Assembly (NCBI GenBank): GCA_963714145.1
Contig: OY970235.1
Location: forward strand, 9,176,001 to 9,240,000
Source: JBBWZH01 sp035544115
GTDB taxonomy: Bacteria; Actinomycetota; Actinomycetes; Mycobacteriales; CADCTP01
Direction: 5' to 3'
DNA length: 64,000 bases
The translations under genes were made by a program, and so were the position numbers. The notes beneath the pieces were generated by a model. It worked only from the letters and a program-made list of their open reading frames with translations. It was not told where the DNA came from and did not search any database. Numbering within the stretch: the first letter of the stretch is position 1; every line of letters starts with the position of its first letter. Positions 8,269 through 16,860 of the stretch are shown piece by piece.

Positions 8269-8913
8269 TCAGGCGCGGCGCGGGGTGATGTAGCCGACGA
8301 CGCGGCTGCTGTCCCGGCCGACCCAGTAGATGCCCTCCGGGTTGCCGGGCTCGTTGCCGCCGATGGTGTTCTGCCAGCCGCCGGAGTACTGGATGACGAT
8401 GGCGACATGGTCGATGTCCCAGCCGTCGGTACCGAGGCTCGGCGCCGGCCCGTCCCAGTCGAAGATCACCGCGTCACCGGGCCCGGGCGTGTAGCCACTG
8501 CCTTTCGGGTGGTAGTAGCCGCTGCTCCGGTTCGCCCGGTAGAACGAGCCGGCGAACGGGTCGAGTCCGGACACGTTGGCCCCGGCGTTGTACCAGACGT
8601 ACCGGACGAAGTCGGCGCACCACTCGTTCTGCCGGTAGTAGTGGCCCTTCTGGGTACCGCAGACGTCGTAGCCGCTGTTCCCCCACCAGCCGCTGAAGTA
8701 GTTGCAGTTTTCTCTCGGGCCGGACTCGCGGTTGACGCTGGGGTCGTTGTACGCGCCCCACGCGATGTCCTGGATGCAGGTGCGGAGCTGGCAGTCGGGA
8801 GCGGGCTGGGCGTCGGCCGGTGCCGCCGTCACCAGCGCGACGGCCAGGAACAGCAGGGAGAGCACGGCCGCGCCGACCGGTGCGAGGCGCCTTCGCCTCG
8901 ATGCGCTGAGCAT
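8269..8913 (-). CDS. Secreted CHAP-domain peptidoglycan hydrolase
   Basis: About 214 aa. The N-terminus has an arginine-rich n-region and hydrophobic core (LSASRRRRLAPVGAAVLSLL) followed by an APADAQ cleavage-type site, a Sec signal peptide. The mature part carries the CHAP layout: nucleophile C99 in NEWCADFVRYVWYNAGANV, then PGDAVIFDWDG and the catalytic histidine H169 in DIDHVAIV. CHAP enzymes cleave amide bonds in peptidoglycan. Further cysteines (CQLRTC, ENC, VCGTQ) suggest disulfides in the exported protein. ATG 8913 gives a normal signal peptide; ATG 8946 is an alternative. Neither has a good ribosome binding site. The SARP gene lies 67 bp upstream on the same strand. Confidence 0.8.
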   Translation of the reverse strand: MLSASRRRRLAPVGAAVLSLLFLAVALVTAAPADAQPAPDCQLRTCIQDIAWGAYNDPSVNRESGPRENCNYFSGWWGNSGYDVCGTQKGHYYRQNEWCADFVRYVWYNAGANVSGLDPFAGSFYRANRSSGYYHPKGSGYTPGPGDAVIFDWDGPAPSLGTDGWDIDHVAIVIQYSGGWQNTIGGNEPGNPEGIYWVGRDSSRVVGYITPRRA

Positions 8914-8980
8914 GGAGGACCGCCTTCGGACGAGTAGAGGTTGCATCGGACGACCGTGGCAGGGCCCGCTGCACATCCGC

Positions 8981-11971
8981 TTAGCAGGCAGTGGCGGCGT
9001 CCAGGGCGGTGAGCTGCGCCCGCACCTCGGCGGCCGCGGCGTCACCGAGTTCGAGGTAGAGATCGAGCGCGGAGCGCAGGTTGTCGGCGGCCGCGGCGGG
9101 CTGGCCGAGCCGGATCTGCACCCGGCCCAGGCCGTGTGCGGCCCAGGCGAGGTGGGCCTTGTCCAGTGCCGACCGCAGCGCCGGAAACGCGCGGCGGTAG
9201 TGCTCGGCCGCGCGGACGAGCTCACCGCGCTGCTCGTACACCTCGGCCAGGCCGATGTCGGCATGGCCGACGAGCATGGCGTACCCGATCCGCTCGGCGC
9301 GGGCTCGGGCCTGCTCGTACCAGTGCGTGGCCTCGGCGTCCCGACCGGCCCGGCTGTGCGCGTAGCCGAGGTTGTAGTCCACAGTGGACAGATCGCGGTC
9401 GTCGGTGCGGTCGAGGTGGATCCGGCGGGCGGCGAGCAGGTGGTCGATCGCCCGGGCAGGTTCGCCGGTGTCGGCGAGCAGCGCGGCCAGGTTGATCAGC
9501 GTGAGCGCGGCGGCCCGGGTCTCACCGTGCTCGGCGCGCAGCCGGTGGGCCCGCTCGAAGGCGGCGGTGGCAGCTGGCACGTCGCGGCGGAGCGCGTGGG
9601 CGATGCCGATGCCGTTCACCAGCAGCGCCTCGCCAGTCCGGTGGCCCTCGGCGGCGGCGGCCTCGGCGGCGGCGCCGTTCAGCTCGATCCAGGTGGTGCG
9701 CGGGACCCGACGCATCAGCCAGTTCGACAGGCTCGTACACAGCCGCCAGGCAACGGCCGGCGCGACCGGCAGGCCGAGCCTGACCGCGGCGACCAGGTTG
9801 TCGGCCTCGGCGTCCAGCCAGCCCAGTGCCGCCGCCTCGTCGGCGAACTCCGCCGGCGCCGGCCGCAGCGGTCGGTCGGCGGCCGGATGCGGGCCGGCCG
9901 GGCGGAGCAACCGGTCCGCGGCGTGCGCGGCCGCGGCGTAGAAGTCGAGCACCTCCCGTACCGTGCGGTCCCGCTCGCTGGCGGTGAGCTGGTTGGCCCG
10001 GTCCCGGGCGTACAGCCGGAGCAGGTCGTGCCCGGCGACCCGGTCGTCGCCGACCCAGCGCAGCAGGTGCGCGTCGATCAGCTCGCGCAGCGCCCGGCGG
10101 GCGGTCGCCGGCTGGACGCCCGCCGCCGCGGCGCAGGCGGCCACGCTCGGCCGCGGCCCGAAGTGCAGGCCCACCGCGTGCAGTACCCGCCGCGCGCCGC
10201 CGGACAGCCGCGCGTAGCTGGCCCCGAAGGAGGTGGCCACCGCGAGTTCGTCACCGGCCGGGCCGATCGCCAGCTCCTGCAGCCGGCGGTCCTCGTCGGC
10301 CAGCCCGGCCAGCAGCTCCGGCAGCGCCAGGCTCCGCGGCCCGTCCAGCCGGCCCAGTGCGATCCGCAGCGCCAGCGGGAAGCCGTCGCACATCCGCACC
10401 AGCGCGGCGAGCTGAGGGCCGCGCGCGCCGGCGACGGCGGCCGGCGCGACCGATCGGATCAGGGCGTACGCGTCCCGGCTCGGCAGCCGGGGCAGCTCGA
10501 TCCGGACCGCGTCCCCGGCGACGGTGAGCGCGTCCAGCCGGTGCCGGCTGGTGATCACGGCGGCGCTCCCGCCGGCGCCCGGCAGCAGCTCGCGGACCTG
10601 CGCGGCGGAGGCGGCGTTGTCGAGCACGAGCAGTACCCGCCGGTGCGCGAGTTCGGTGCGCAGCTGCTCCGACCGGCCGGCCGCCGCGGCGCTCGGCCGG
10701 TCGGCGTCCAGCCCGAACGCCGTCAGCCAGCGCTCGACCACCGCGGCCGGGTCCACCGGCTCACCAGGTCCGACGCCGCGCAGATCGACGTACAGCGCGC
10801 CGTCCGGGAACCGGTCGGCGACGGCGTGCGCCCACCGGACGGCCAGCGCGGTCTTGCCCATTCCGCCGGGCCCGACCACCGCGACGACGGCGGACGGCCG
10901 CAGCCCCCGGTCCCGCTCGGTCAGCACCCGGTCCAGCGCGGCCAGTTCGGCGACCCGACCCGCGAAGCCGGCCGGGTCGGCGGGTAGCTCAGCCGGCGGC
11001 AGCCGGCCGGGACCGTCCGGCCTGGCCGCGGCCGGTCGGCGTACCCCGGCGGTCGCCGACCCGACCCCGGACCCGGTCGCGCGCACCGCGACCGGCACGG
11101 CGGCATCCGCGCGCGGGTCGCCGGTGGCCGGTCGCCGGCTCGCCGGTCCGACCGTCGCCGCTGACCGGGCCGGCCCGGCCAGCGGCGGGGTGGTGACGAG
11201 TCGCGGGCCGGGCCGGCCGAGTGCCTCCTGCATCAGCGCGGTGATCTCGTCGCCGGGATCGAGGCCCTCCTGCTCGGCCAGGCGGCCGCGGTAGTCCCGG
11301 AAGGTGGCGAGCGCGTCCGGCCGGCGGCCGGCGGCCAGCAGCGCCCGCATCGCCAGCAGCCGCAGCGGCTCGCGCAGCGGGTTCGCGGCGGTCAGCGGGG
11401 CAAGTTCGGCGAGCGCGGCGTCCGGCCGACCCGCTGCCAGTTCCAGCGCGGCCAGCGTCTCGATGGCGAGCATCCGGCGCTCCAGCAGATCGGCCCGGGC
11501 GCTCTCGACGTATGTCCCCGTTGCGCCGCCGAGCGGTTCGCCCCGCCACAACCGCAGCCCGGCCCGCAGCAGCCGCACTGCCTCGCCGGTGCCGCCGGCC
11601 GCCCGCGCGTCCCGCACGTACGTGTCGAACAGCCCGGCGTCCACCCGCTCCGGCGGCACGTCCAGCCGGTAGCCGAACGCCCCACCGGCCAGCACGCCGA
11701 GCGCACCGGCCGCCGCGAGCTGCTGCCGGAGCACCGACGCCGCCTGATGGATCTGGGTCCGCCCGGTAGCCGGTGCCGCACCGCCCCAGATCGCCTCCGC
11801 GATCGCCTCGAACGTGACCGCCTGCCCGACCCGCAGGCACAGCAGCCCGAGCTGCCCCCGCGCCTGCGCCCGCCGCACCGTCCCGAACCGCCCGCCGATC
11901 TCGAACCCGACCGGCCCCAGCACGACAAACCGCAGCGCATCCGCTTCGGCCCCGGCATCGCCAGTACGCAT
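8981..11971 (-). CDS. SARP-family regulator with NB-ARC and TPR domains (AfsR-like)
   Basis: A 996-aa protein, the long AfsR-like architecture. Residues ~12-100 are an OmpR-type winged-helix DNA-binding domain (LRFVVLGPVGFEIGG, IAEAIWGGAAPATGRTQIHQ) and ~105-250 the bacterial transcriptional activation domain (DTYVRDARAAGG, GRLAEQEGLDPGDE). A Pro/Ala linker leads to an NB-ARC ATPase with P-loop VVGPGGMGKTALAV near residues 360-370 and Walker-B-like RVLLVLDNA. Residues ~720-990 are TPR repeats (LVNGIGIAHALRRD, STVDYNLGYAHSRAGRD). SARPs activate secondary-metabolite or developmental operons, with ATP hydrolysis and TPR contacts modulating activity. No biosynthetic cluster is visible in this window, so its target is unknown. 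Confidence 0.92.
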   Translation of the reverse strand: MRTGDAGAEADALRFVVLGPVGFEIGGRFGTVRRAQARGQLGLLCLRVGQAVTFEAIAEAIWGGAAPATGRTQIHQAASVLRQQLAAAGALGVLAGGAFGYRLDVPPERVDAGLFDTYVRDARAAGGTGEAVRLLRAGLRLWRGEPLGGATGTYVESARADLLERRMLAIETLAALELAAGRPDAALAELAPLTAANPLREPLRLLAMRALLAAGRRPDALATFRDYRGRLAEQEGLDPGDEITALMQEALGRPGPRLVTTPPLAGPARSAATVGPASRRPATGDPRADAAVPVAVRATGSGVGSATAGVRRPAAARPDGPGRLPPAELPADPAGFAGRVAELAALDRVLTERDRGLRPSAVVAVVGPGGMGKTALAVRWAHAVADRFPDGALYVDLRGVGPGEPVDPAAVVERWLTAFGLDADRPSAAAAGRSEQLRTELAHRRVLLVLDNAASAAQVRELLPGAGGSAAVITSRHRLDALTVAGDAVRIELPRLPSRDAYALIRSVAPAAVAGARGPQLAALVRMCDGFPLALRIALGRLDGPRSLALPELLAGLADEDRRLQELAIGPAGDELAVATSFGASYARLSGGARRVLHAVGLHFGPRPSVAACAAAAGVQPATARRALRELIDAHLLRWVGDDRVAGHDLLRLYARDRANQLTASERDRTVREVLDFYAAAAHAADRLLRPAGPHPAADRPLRPAPAEFADEAAALGWLDAEADNLVAAVRLGLPVAPAVAWRLCTSLSNWLMRRVPRTTWIELNGAAAEAAAAEGHRTGEALLVNGIGIAHALRRDVPAATAAFERAHRLRAEHGETRAAALTLINLAALLADTGEPARAIDHLLAARRIHLDRTDDRDLSTVDYNLGYAHSRAGRDAEATHWYEQARARAERIGYAMLVGHADIGLAEVYEQRGELVRAAEHYRRAFPALRSALDKAHLAWAAHGLGRVQIRLGQPAAAADNLRSALDLYLELGDAAAAEVRAQLTALDAATAC
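9378..9388. repeat. TCCACWGTGGA palindrome (dispersed 11-mer, first copy)
   Basis: Perfect palindrome TCCACAGTGGA. Other copies in the window lie at 40413-40423, 48809-48819, 50299-50309, 52650-52660 and 55005-55015, with a one-mismatch copy (CCCACTGTGGA) at 42156-42166 and a truncated partner at 52631. Copies occur inside genes in two different reading frames as well as between genes. Confidence 0.75.
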
Positions 11972-12178
11972 TCAGGCATTGTGCTCGGCCGGCCCGGCGG
12001 GTGACCCACACTTGTGGCGCCCGGTACCGAACCGCGACAACCGCCACCGCGACGTGCCTGCGTCCGTACCCTGAATGCGGCGATTTGGTACGGCTGCGCC
12101 ATCGGTACGGCGGTTCCTGTTGGGGTGTCCCGCCGGTAGCGTGGATGTGGTCGGGTCCACGCCCATCGGACACCGGAG

Positions 12179-12200
12179 GTTCGCCGGCACTTCACGGAGC
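12179..12200 (+). promoter_or_regulatory. PHO-box-like direct repeat upstream of phoX
   Basis: Two adjacent 11-mers, GTTCGCCGGCA and CTTCACGGAGC, resemble the GTTCACC-type direct-repeat units bound by PhoP in actinobacteria. They lie 63-85 bp upstream of the PhoX start, a fitting place for phosphate-starvation activation. Assignment rests on consensus similarity only. Confidence 0.4.
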
Positions 12201-12263
12201 ATCGAAACGCTCCGCAGGTCGCAGTGTGCCAGCATCGGGATGCTTTTCAGGAGCGTGCCAGCA

Positions 12264-13772
12264 ATGACCATTTCTCGCCGTCAAGTGCTCACCACCGGCA
12301 CAGCGGGCGTCGGTCTAGCCGTCGCAGGGGTGCTGCCGAGCCTCGCCGGGCCCGCGGCAGCCGCACCCCGGACCGACTCGCACGGGTCTGGCGGTGGCCG
12401 GCCGGGCGGGCGTCCGTTCCCGCCGTTGCAGGACGACCCGAACGGCATCCTCGCGCTCCCCGCGGGCTTCTCCTACCGGATCGTCACCCGCGAGGGCGTC
12501 ACCGATCTGTCCTTCGGCCAGGGCAAGACGCCGGCCTTCCACGACGGCACCGGGGTGGTGGCCGCCGGTCGCAACAAGCTGACGATCATCCAGAACCACG
12601 AGCTGACGCCGCACATGGCGACCTTCGGCGTGCCGCACGTCCCGGGGACGGTCTACGACCCGGGTGCGGCGAACGCCAGCGGCTGCACGGTGATCACCGC
12701 CGACGGCGACGGCAGGGCCACCGCCGAGTGGGTCGGCATCTCCGGCACCGTGCGCAACTGCGCCGGCGGTGTCGCGCCCTGGGGCAGCTGGCTCACCTGC
12801 GAGGAGATCTTCATCGCCGCCGGCGCCACCTGGTCGGCAGCCGGCCAGACCGGCACCTACGAGAAGAACCACGGCTACGTCTTCGAGGTCTTCCAGAGCG
12901 GCTCCAACCACCAGCTGCCCAAGCCGATCAAGGCCTTCGGCCGGTTCGAGCACGAGGCCCTCGCGGTCGAACCGAACCTCAGGCACGTCTACCTGTCCGA
13001 GGACGCCAGCGGCCCGAACGGCCTGTTCTACCGGTGGTCCGCGCCGTCCGGCACGCGGCTCAAGGCCGGGCTCGCCAACCTGCTCAGCGACACCGCCGGC
13101 AAGCTCGAAGCGATGCAGATCCGGCTCGACGACGGCAGCATCGTCCCGGACGTCGCATACATCACCTCGGCGCAACTGGGTCGCCCGTTCAAGGTGACCT
13201 GGACCGAGGTCGCCGACCGCGATGCCGTGTCCACGCCGATCCGCCGGCAGTTCGCCGATGGCACCGTCACCCGCGGCAAGAAGTTCGAGGGCGTCTGGAG
13301 CAACGGCAAGGGCGTCTACATCGTCAACAGCTTCGCCTTCGCCGCCAGCGACCTGCCGGCGGACGCGACCAGGCACGACGGCATGGTCTGGTTCTACGAC
13401 TACTCGGACCAGACGATCACTCTGGTCACCTACTTCCCGCACAACCCGGCCGCCGAGACCGAGGGCGCCTTCCCGAAGTACGCCGACCTGACCTTCGACG
13501 GCCCGGACAACGTCACCGTCACGCCGTGGGGCACGCTCGTCCTGGCCGAGGACGGCGTGCGCGCCTCGCACGTGCTCAGCGCGGTCCCGGGTGGTCCGAC
13601 CTATGCGATCGCCCGCAACCAGCTGGCCAACGGCACCTCGGGCGGCGCACCGACCTACTCCGAGTTCACCGGGCCGACGTTCTCACCCGACGGCAAGGTC
13701 CTGTTCGTCAACATCCAGGTCCCGGGCATCACCCTGGCCATCACCGGCCCGTGGCACCGGTACCTGGGCTGA
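12264..13772 (+). CDS. PhoX-type alkaline phosphatase, Tat-exported
   Basis: A 502-aa protein. Residues 1-35 are a twin-arginine signal (MTISRRQVLTTGTAGVGLAV, with AAAAP cleavage). The mature enzyme has the PhoX/DUF839 landmarks: ILALPAGFSYRIVTREG, IIQNHELTPHM, GTVRNCAGGVAPWGSWLTCE, FGRFEHEALAVE, VYLSEDAS and a closing DNVTVTPWGTLVLAEDG. PhoX enzymes are calcium/iron-dependent phosphomonoesterases that fold before Tat export and release phosphate outside the cell. ATG 12264 fits the Tat motif exactly; AGGAG lies ten bases upstream. A PHO-box-like repeat precedes the gene, and a hairpin ends it, so it appears to be a single-gene unit. Confidence 0.9.
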   Translation: MTISRRQVLTTGTAGVGLAVAGVLPSLAGPAAAAPRTDSHGSGGGRPGGRPFPPLQDDPNGILALPAGFSYRIVTREGVTDLSFGQGKTPAFHDGTGVVAAGRNKLTIIQNHELTPHMATFGVPHVPGTVYDPGAANASGCTVITADGDGRATAEWVGISGTVRNCAGGVAPWGSWLTCEEIFIAAGATWSAAGQTGTYEKNHGYVFEVFQSGSNHQLPKPIKAFGRFEHEALAVEPNLRHVYLSEDASGPNGLFYRWSAPSGTRLKAGLANLLSDTAGKLEAMQIRLDDGSIVPDVAYITSAQLGRPFKVTWTEVADRDAVSTPIRRQFADGTVTRGKKFEGVWSNGKGVYIVNSFAFAASDLPADATRHDGMVWFYDYSDQTITLVTYFPHNPAAETEGAFPKYADLTFDGPDNVTVTPWGTLVLAEDGVRASHVLSAVPGGPTYAIARNQLANGTSGGAPTYSEFTGPTFSPDGKVLFVNIQVPGITLAITGPWHRYLG

Positions 13773-13788
13773 ACCGCCGTCCCGAAGT

Positions 13789-13825
13789 GCGCGGGCTCCG
13801 GCTCGATCCCGGCCGGGGCCCGCGC
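13789..13825. terminator. Bidirectional hairpin terminator
   Basis: Inverted repeat of 13 bp (GCGCGGGCTCCGG against CCGGGGCCCGCGC, one G-U pair) in the 53-bp gap between the convergent phosphatase and DUF1330 genes. It can serve both. Confidence 0.6.
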
Positions 13826-14119
13826 CTATTCGGCCGCCTCGACGATGCGGATCTCGCGGTCGGCGCCACCGGCCAGCGCGCGTCGCGCTTCCTGGTAGGG
13901 GGCGCTGTTGTAGGCGGCCACGGCGGCATCGACGCTGGGGAACTCGATGAGCGTCGTCCGGGCCATGGTCCCGGACTCGAAGACCGCCGCGGGGACGCCC
14001 CGGGCCAGGAACCGGCCTCCCGCTGCCTGCATGGCCGGGCCGGCCAGCCGGATGTAGGCCTCGACCTTCGCCGGGTCGTGGACCGCCGTGACCGTGTTGA
14101 TCCAGTACGCCTTGCGCAT
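13826..14119 (-). CDS. DUF1330 family protein
   Basis: A 97-aa dimeric alpha-beta barrel protein. It begins MRKAYWINTVTAVHDPAKVE and contains GGRFLARGVPAAVFESG and a conserved R-TTLIEFPSVDAAVAAYNSA stretch followed by YQEARRAL, which is the DUF1330 signature. ATG 14119 is chosen over an upstream ATG at 14149 because GGAGGGGAG lies five bases before it. The family is small, cytosolic and without a known reaction. It has its own promoter candidate upstream at 14341-14377. Confidence 0.88.
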   Translation of the reverse strand: MRKAYWINTVTAVHDPAKVEAYIRLAGPAMQAAGGRFLARGVPAAVFESGTMARTTLIEFPSVDAAVAAYNSAPYQEARRALAGGADREIRIVEAAE

Positions 14120-14516
14120 GTGGCTCCCCTCCGTCGCTTCATCGGACACCGATCGACGGCCGGCTGTGGACGACGATCTGTCTGGCCGTTGCTGACACCG
14201 GCCCCAGGCGGCACGGGTGATGCGGCTGCGCCTGGCGGCGTGCGGTCAGCCGCGGAGTGCCGACCGGCTCCCGGCACCGTTCGCACCGACGGTAGCCGTC
14301 GCTGCCAGCATCAGCTGTGTGGCAGACGCCACCAGGAATGTGACGTACGGTAGTACATGATTACGGAGGGTTGTCAAAGGCGGTAGGTCAGGCGACGGTC
14401 GCTCTCGTGACGCTGGTGCCGGCCGGGCACCCTGTTCTGGCGCTCCCGTACCTGTTGTGGGCTGTGGTCGCGTCACCTCAGCAGGCGTCCTGCTCAGGCG
14501 TCATGACGGGTATGGC
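14120..14516. other. Intergenic region between divergent DUF1330 and hybrid-kinase genes
   Basis: About 400 bp with no convincing gene. A short minus-strand frame with a hydrophobic stretch (14246 to about 14360) lacks a start codon and ribosome binding site. The recognisable content is the promoter/operator candidate at 14341-14377. Confidence 0.6.
14341..14377 (-). promoter_or_regulatory. Promoter with overlapping GTAC inverted repeat
   Basis: On the minus strand a perfect TTGACA (14377-14372) is separated by 16 bp from TACTAC (14355-14350). The -10 box overlaps GTAC-N4-GTAC (14345-14356), a palindrome of the kind bound by TetR-like repressors. It points toward the DUF1330 gene, about 230 bp away, a rather long leader. 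Confidence 0.35.
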
Positions 14517-16658
14517 ATGGGCAAGGATCTGGGACGGACAGAGGCCGCGGTCGAGCTGGAGCCGCAGGTGGCGGCGCCGGGGCAGGGCGGCCTCATCGCG
14601 ATGCGGCCGTCCGGGGAGATCACCAGTTGCGATCCGGCCGCGGCGCGGCTGTACGGCTACGTCGCCGGCGAGTTGATCGGGCAGTCCACGGACGTCCTCG
14701 TACCGCCGGAGCGGCGGGCGGCGGAGCGCGAGGTGCTGCGGCAGGTCGTGGCGGGCCAGGGTGTGCGGCCCGTGCTGGCGGACCGGATCCGCCGCGATGG
14801 GACCGTGGTGTCGGTGTGGGTGACCGTCTCGCCGATGGTCGACGCGGCCGGCACGATCGTCGGAGTGATGACCGTCGCGCGCCTGGCCGGCGAGCAGCGC
14901 GGTGCCGCCGACCGGGTCGAGACGTCGGCGGATCAGCAGCGGGCGGACATCCGGGAGGTCCACGACCGGCTCCGGATCGGTATCGATGCCGAGCGGGCGA
15001 AGGAACGCGTGCTGGTGGAGGATGCCGAAGACCTGTTCCAGGTGGAGATGGGCGTTGAGCGGGCGAAGGAACGGGTTCAGGTCCAGGACGCCGAGGACCG
15101 GTTCCGGGCCCGGATGGACACCGAATGGGCCAGCGGTCGGGTCCGGGCCCACGACGCCGCGGAACGTGCCCGGCTGCAACGGGAAGTGGATCGGTTCCAA
15201 CTCCGGATGAGCGCCGAGCGGGCGAAGGAACGCCTGCTGGTGCAGGGCGCCGAGGACCGGTTCCAGGATCGGATGCAGACCGAGCGCAGCAGAGGGCGGG
15301 AGCAGGTTCGGGACGCCCAGGACCGGTTCCACGTCGGGATCGACGCCGAACGGACCCGGATTCACAACGACCAGGAGCAGCTGCAGGGCCACCTCCAGCA
15401 GAGTCAGCGGCTGGAGGTCCTCGGCCAGCTCGCCGGCGGTGTCGCGCACGACTTCAACAACCTGCTCGCGGTGATCCTCAACTACGCCGCGTTCGTCAAC
15501 GACGAACTCGCCGCCCATCCCGCGGACGACCTGGACGCGGTCATCAACGATGTCGCGCAGATCCGTCGGGCCGCCGAACGGGCCGCCGCGCTGACCCATC
15601 AACTGCTCGCCTTCGCCCGCCGCGAGGTCATCCAACCGCGGGTGCTCGACCTCAACGTCGTCGTCGCCGATGTGGAGCAACTGCTGCGCCGCACGCTCGG
15701 CACGGACGTCATCCTGCAGACGACACTCGCCGCGGCGCCCTGGCCGGTGCTGGTCGACGCCGGCCAGATCGAGCAGGTCCTGGTCAACCTCGCCGTCAAC
15801 GCCCGCGACGCGATGACCGGCGGCGGGGTGCTGACCATCGACACCGCGAACGTCGTCCTCGACGCCGACTTCCTCGCCGCCGGCTCGCCGCTGCACGCCG
15901 GCCGGCACGTCCGGCTGCGGGTCGGCGACACCGGCAGCGGCATGCCCGCCCACGTCATCGAACACGCCTTCGAACCCTTCTACACCACCAAGTCCGACGG
16001 CACCGGCACCGGACTGGGCCTGGCCACCGTCTACGGCATCGTGACCCAGACCGCCGGCACCATCGACATCCACTCCCAGCCCGGCCTCGGCACCACCTTC
16101 ACGATCATGATCCCGGTCACCGACGAGCGCGCCGAGCCGGTCAAGGAACCCGCGGCCTACGAACGCGTCCCCAAGGGCGAGACGATCCTGATCGTCGAGG
16201 ACGAAGAAGCCCTCCGTGCCGTCACCAGGCGGATATTCACCCGGAGCGGATACGACGTGCTCACCGCCGCCGACGGCCGGGAGGCGCTCGCGCTCGCCGG
16301 GCAGCACGACGGCGATATCCACCTGCTCGTCACCGACGTCGTCATGCCCAACATGCTCGGCAAGGAAGTAGCGGAAAAGCTCTGCCGGCTCCGACCCGGT
16401 ATCGCGGTGCTTTACATGTCCGGGTACGCCCAACCGGTGCTGGCCTCACAAGGCAGACTCGACCCCGACGTCCACCTGATCGAAAAGCCCTTCACCGCGG
16501 CAGCCCTGATCGAAAAAGCCGGCCAGGTGCTCAACGGCCATTTCCAGGGATTCCGCACCGTCGAGACCGACGACGCCAACCCGCCAACCGAAAACACCTG
16601 CCCGACGGCATCCAACCAGCGCCGCCCCCCGCCCGAGATCACCCCTACCATCCCCTGA
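14517..16658 (+). CDS. Soluble hybrid histidine kinase with PAS, repetitive coiled coil and receiver
   Basis: About 713 aa with no membrane helix. Residues ~20-130 are a PAS domain (GEITSCDPAAARLYGYVAGE, RRDGTVVSVWVTVSPMVD). Residues ~155-285 are an unusual run of heptad-like units of about 23-31 residues built on ERAKERVLVxDAEDRFxxRM, which should form a long coiled coil. HisKA follows with phospho-acceptor H311 (LAGGVAHDFNNLLAVI), then HATPase_c (VLVNLAVNARDAM, GDTGSGMPAHV, GTGLGLATVYGIV). A receiver domain near residues 555-680 has D607 (LLVTDVVMPN) and lysine in IEKPF. The His-box is of the NtrB-like HDFNN class. ATG 14517 is chosen at the start of the conserved part; GTG 14457 is an alternative. 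No separate response regulator is adjacent. Confidence 0.9.
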   Translation: MGKDLGRTEAAVELEPQVAAPGQGGLIAMRPSGEITSCDPAAARLYGYVAGELIGQSTDVLVPPERRAAEREVLRQVVAGQGVRPVLADRIRRDGTVVSVWVTVSPMVDAAGTIVGVMTVARLAGEQRGAADRVETSADQQRADIREVHDRLRIGIDAERAKERVLVEDAEDLFQVEMGVERAKERVQVQDAEDRFRARMDTEWASGRVRAHDAAERARLQREVDRFQLRMSAERAKERLLVQGAEDRFQDRMQTERSRGREQVRDAQDRFHVGIDAERTRIHNDQEQLQGHLQQSQRLEVLGQLAGGVAHDFNNLLAVILNYAAFVNDELAAHPADDLDAVINDVAQIRRAAERAAALTHQLLAFARREVIQPRVLDLNVVVADVEQLLRRTLGTDVILQTTLAAAPWPVLVDAGQIEQVLVNLAVNARDAMTGGGVLTIDTANVVLDADFLAAGSPLHAGRHVRLRVGDTGSGMPAHVIEHAFEPFYTTKSDGTGTGLGLATVYGIVTQTAGTIDIHSQPGLGTTFTIMIPVTDERAEPVKEPAAYERVPKGETILIVEDEEALRAVTRRIFTRSGYDVLTAADGREALALAGQHDGDIHLLVTDVVMPNMLGKEVAEKLCRLRPGIAVLYMSGYAQPVLASQGRLDPDVHLIEKPFTAAALIEKAGQVLNGHFQGFRTVETDDANPPTENTCPTASNQRRPPPEITPTIP

Positions 16659-16860
16659 CCGCCGGTGCCGCGCCGATCGGCCGGCCGTCTCGCCGGACCG
16701 CCGCCGGGTGGGCCGGACTGCCATGGGGTGGGCCGGACCGCCGCGGGGTGGCCGGGCCGGCCGGGCGCTGGCCGGACGGTGCAGCCTGATTTGGGGGATT
16801 TCGCGGTGTTCGACCCGGTAAGGCGCTAGACTTCCGCGCCTGAGGTTCGACGTCGACGAG

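Noticed and set aside
14246..14476. Small membrane-like frame upstream of the DUF1330 gene
   Set aside because: No start codon or ribosome binding site precedes the hydrophobic part, and a promoter/operator candidate overlaps it.
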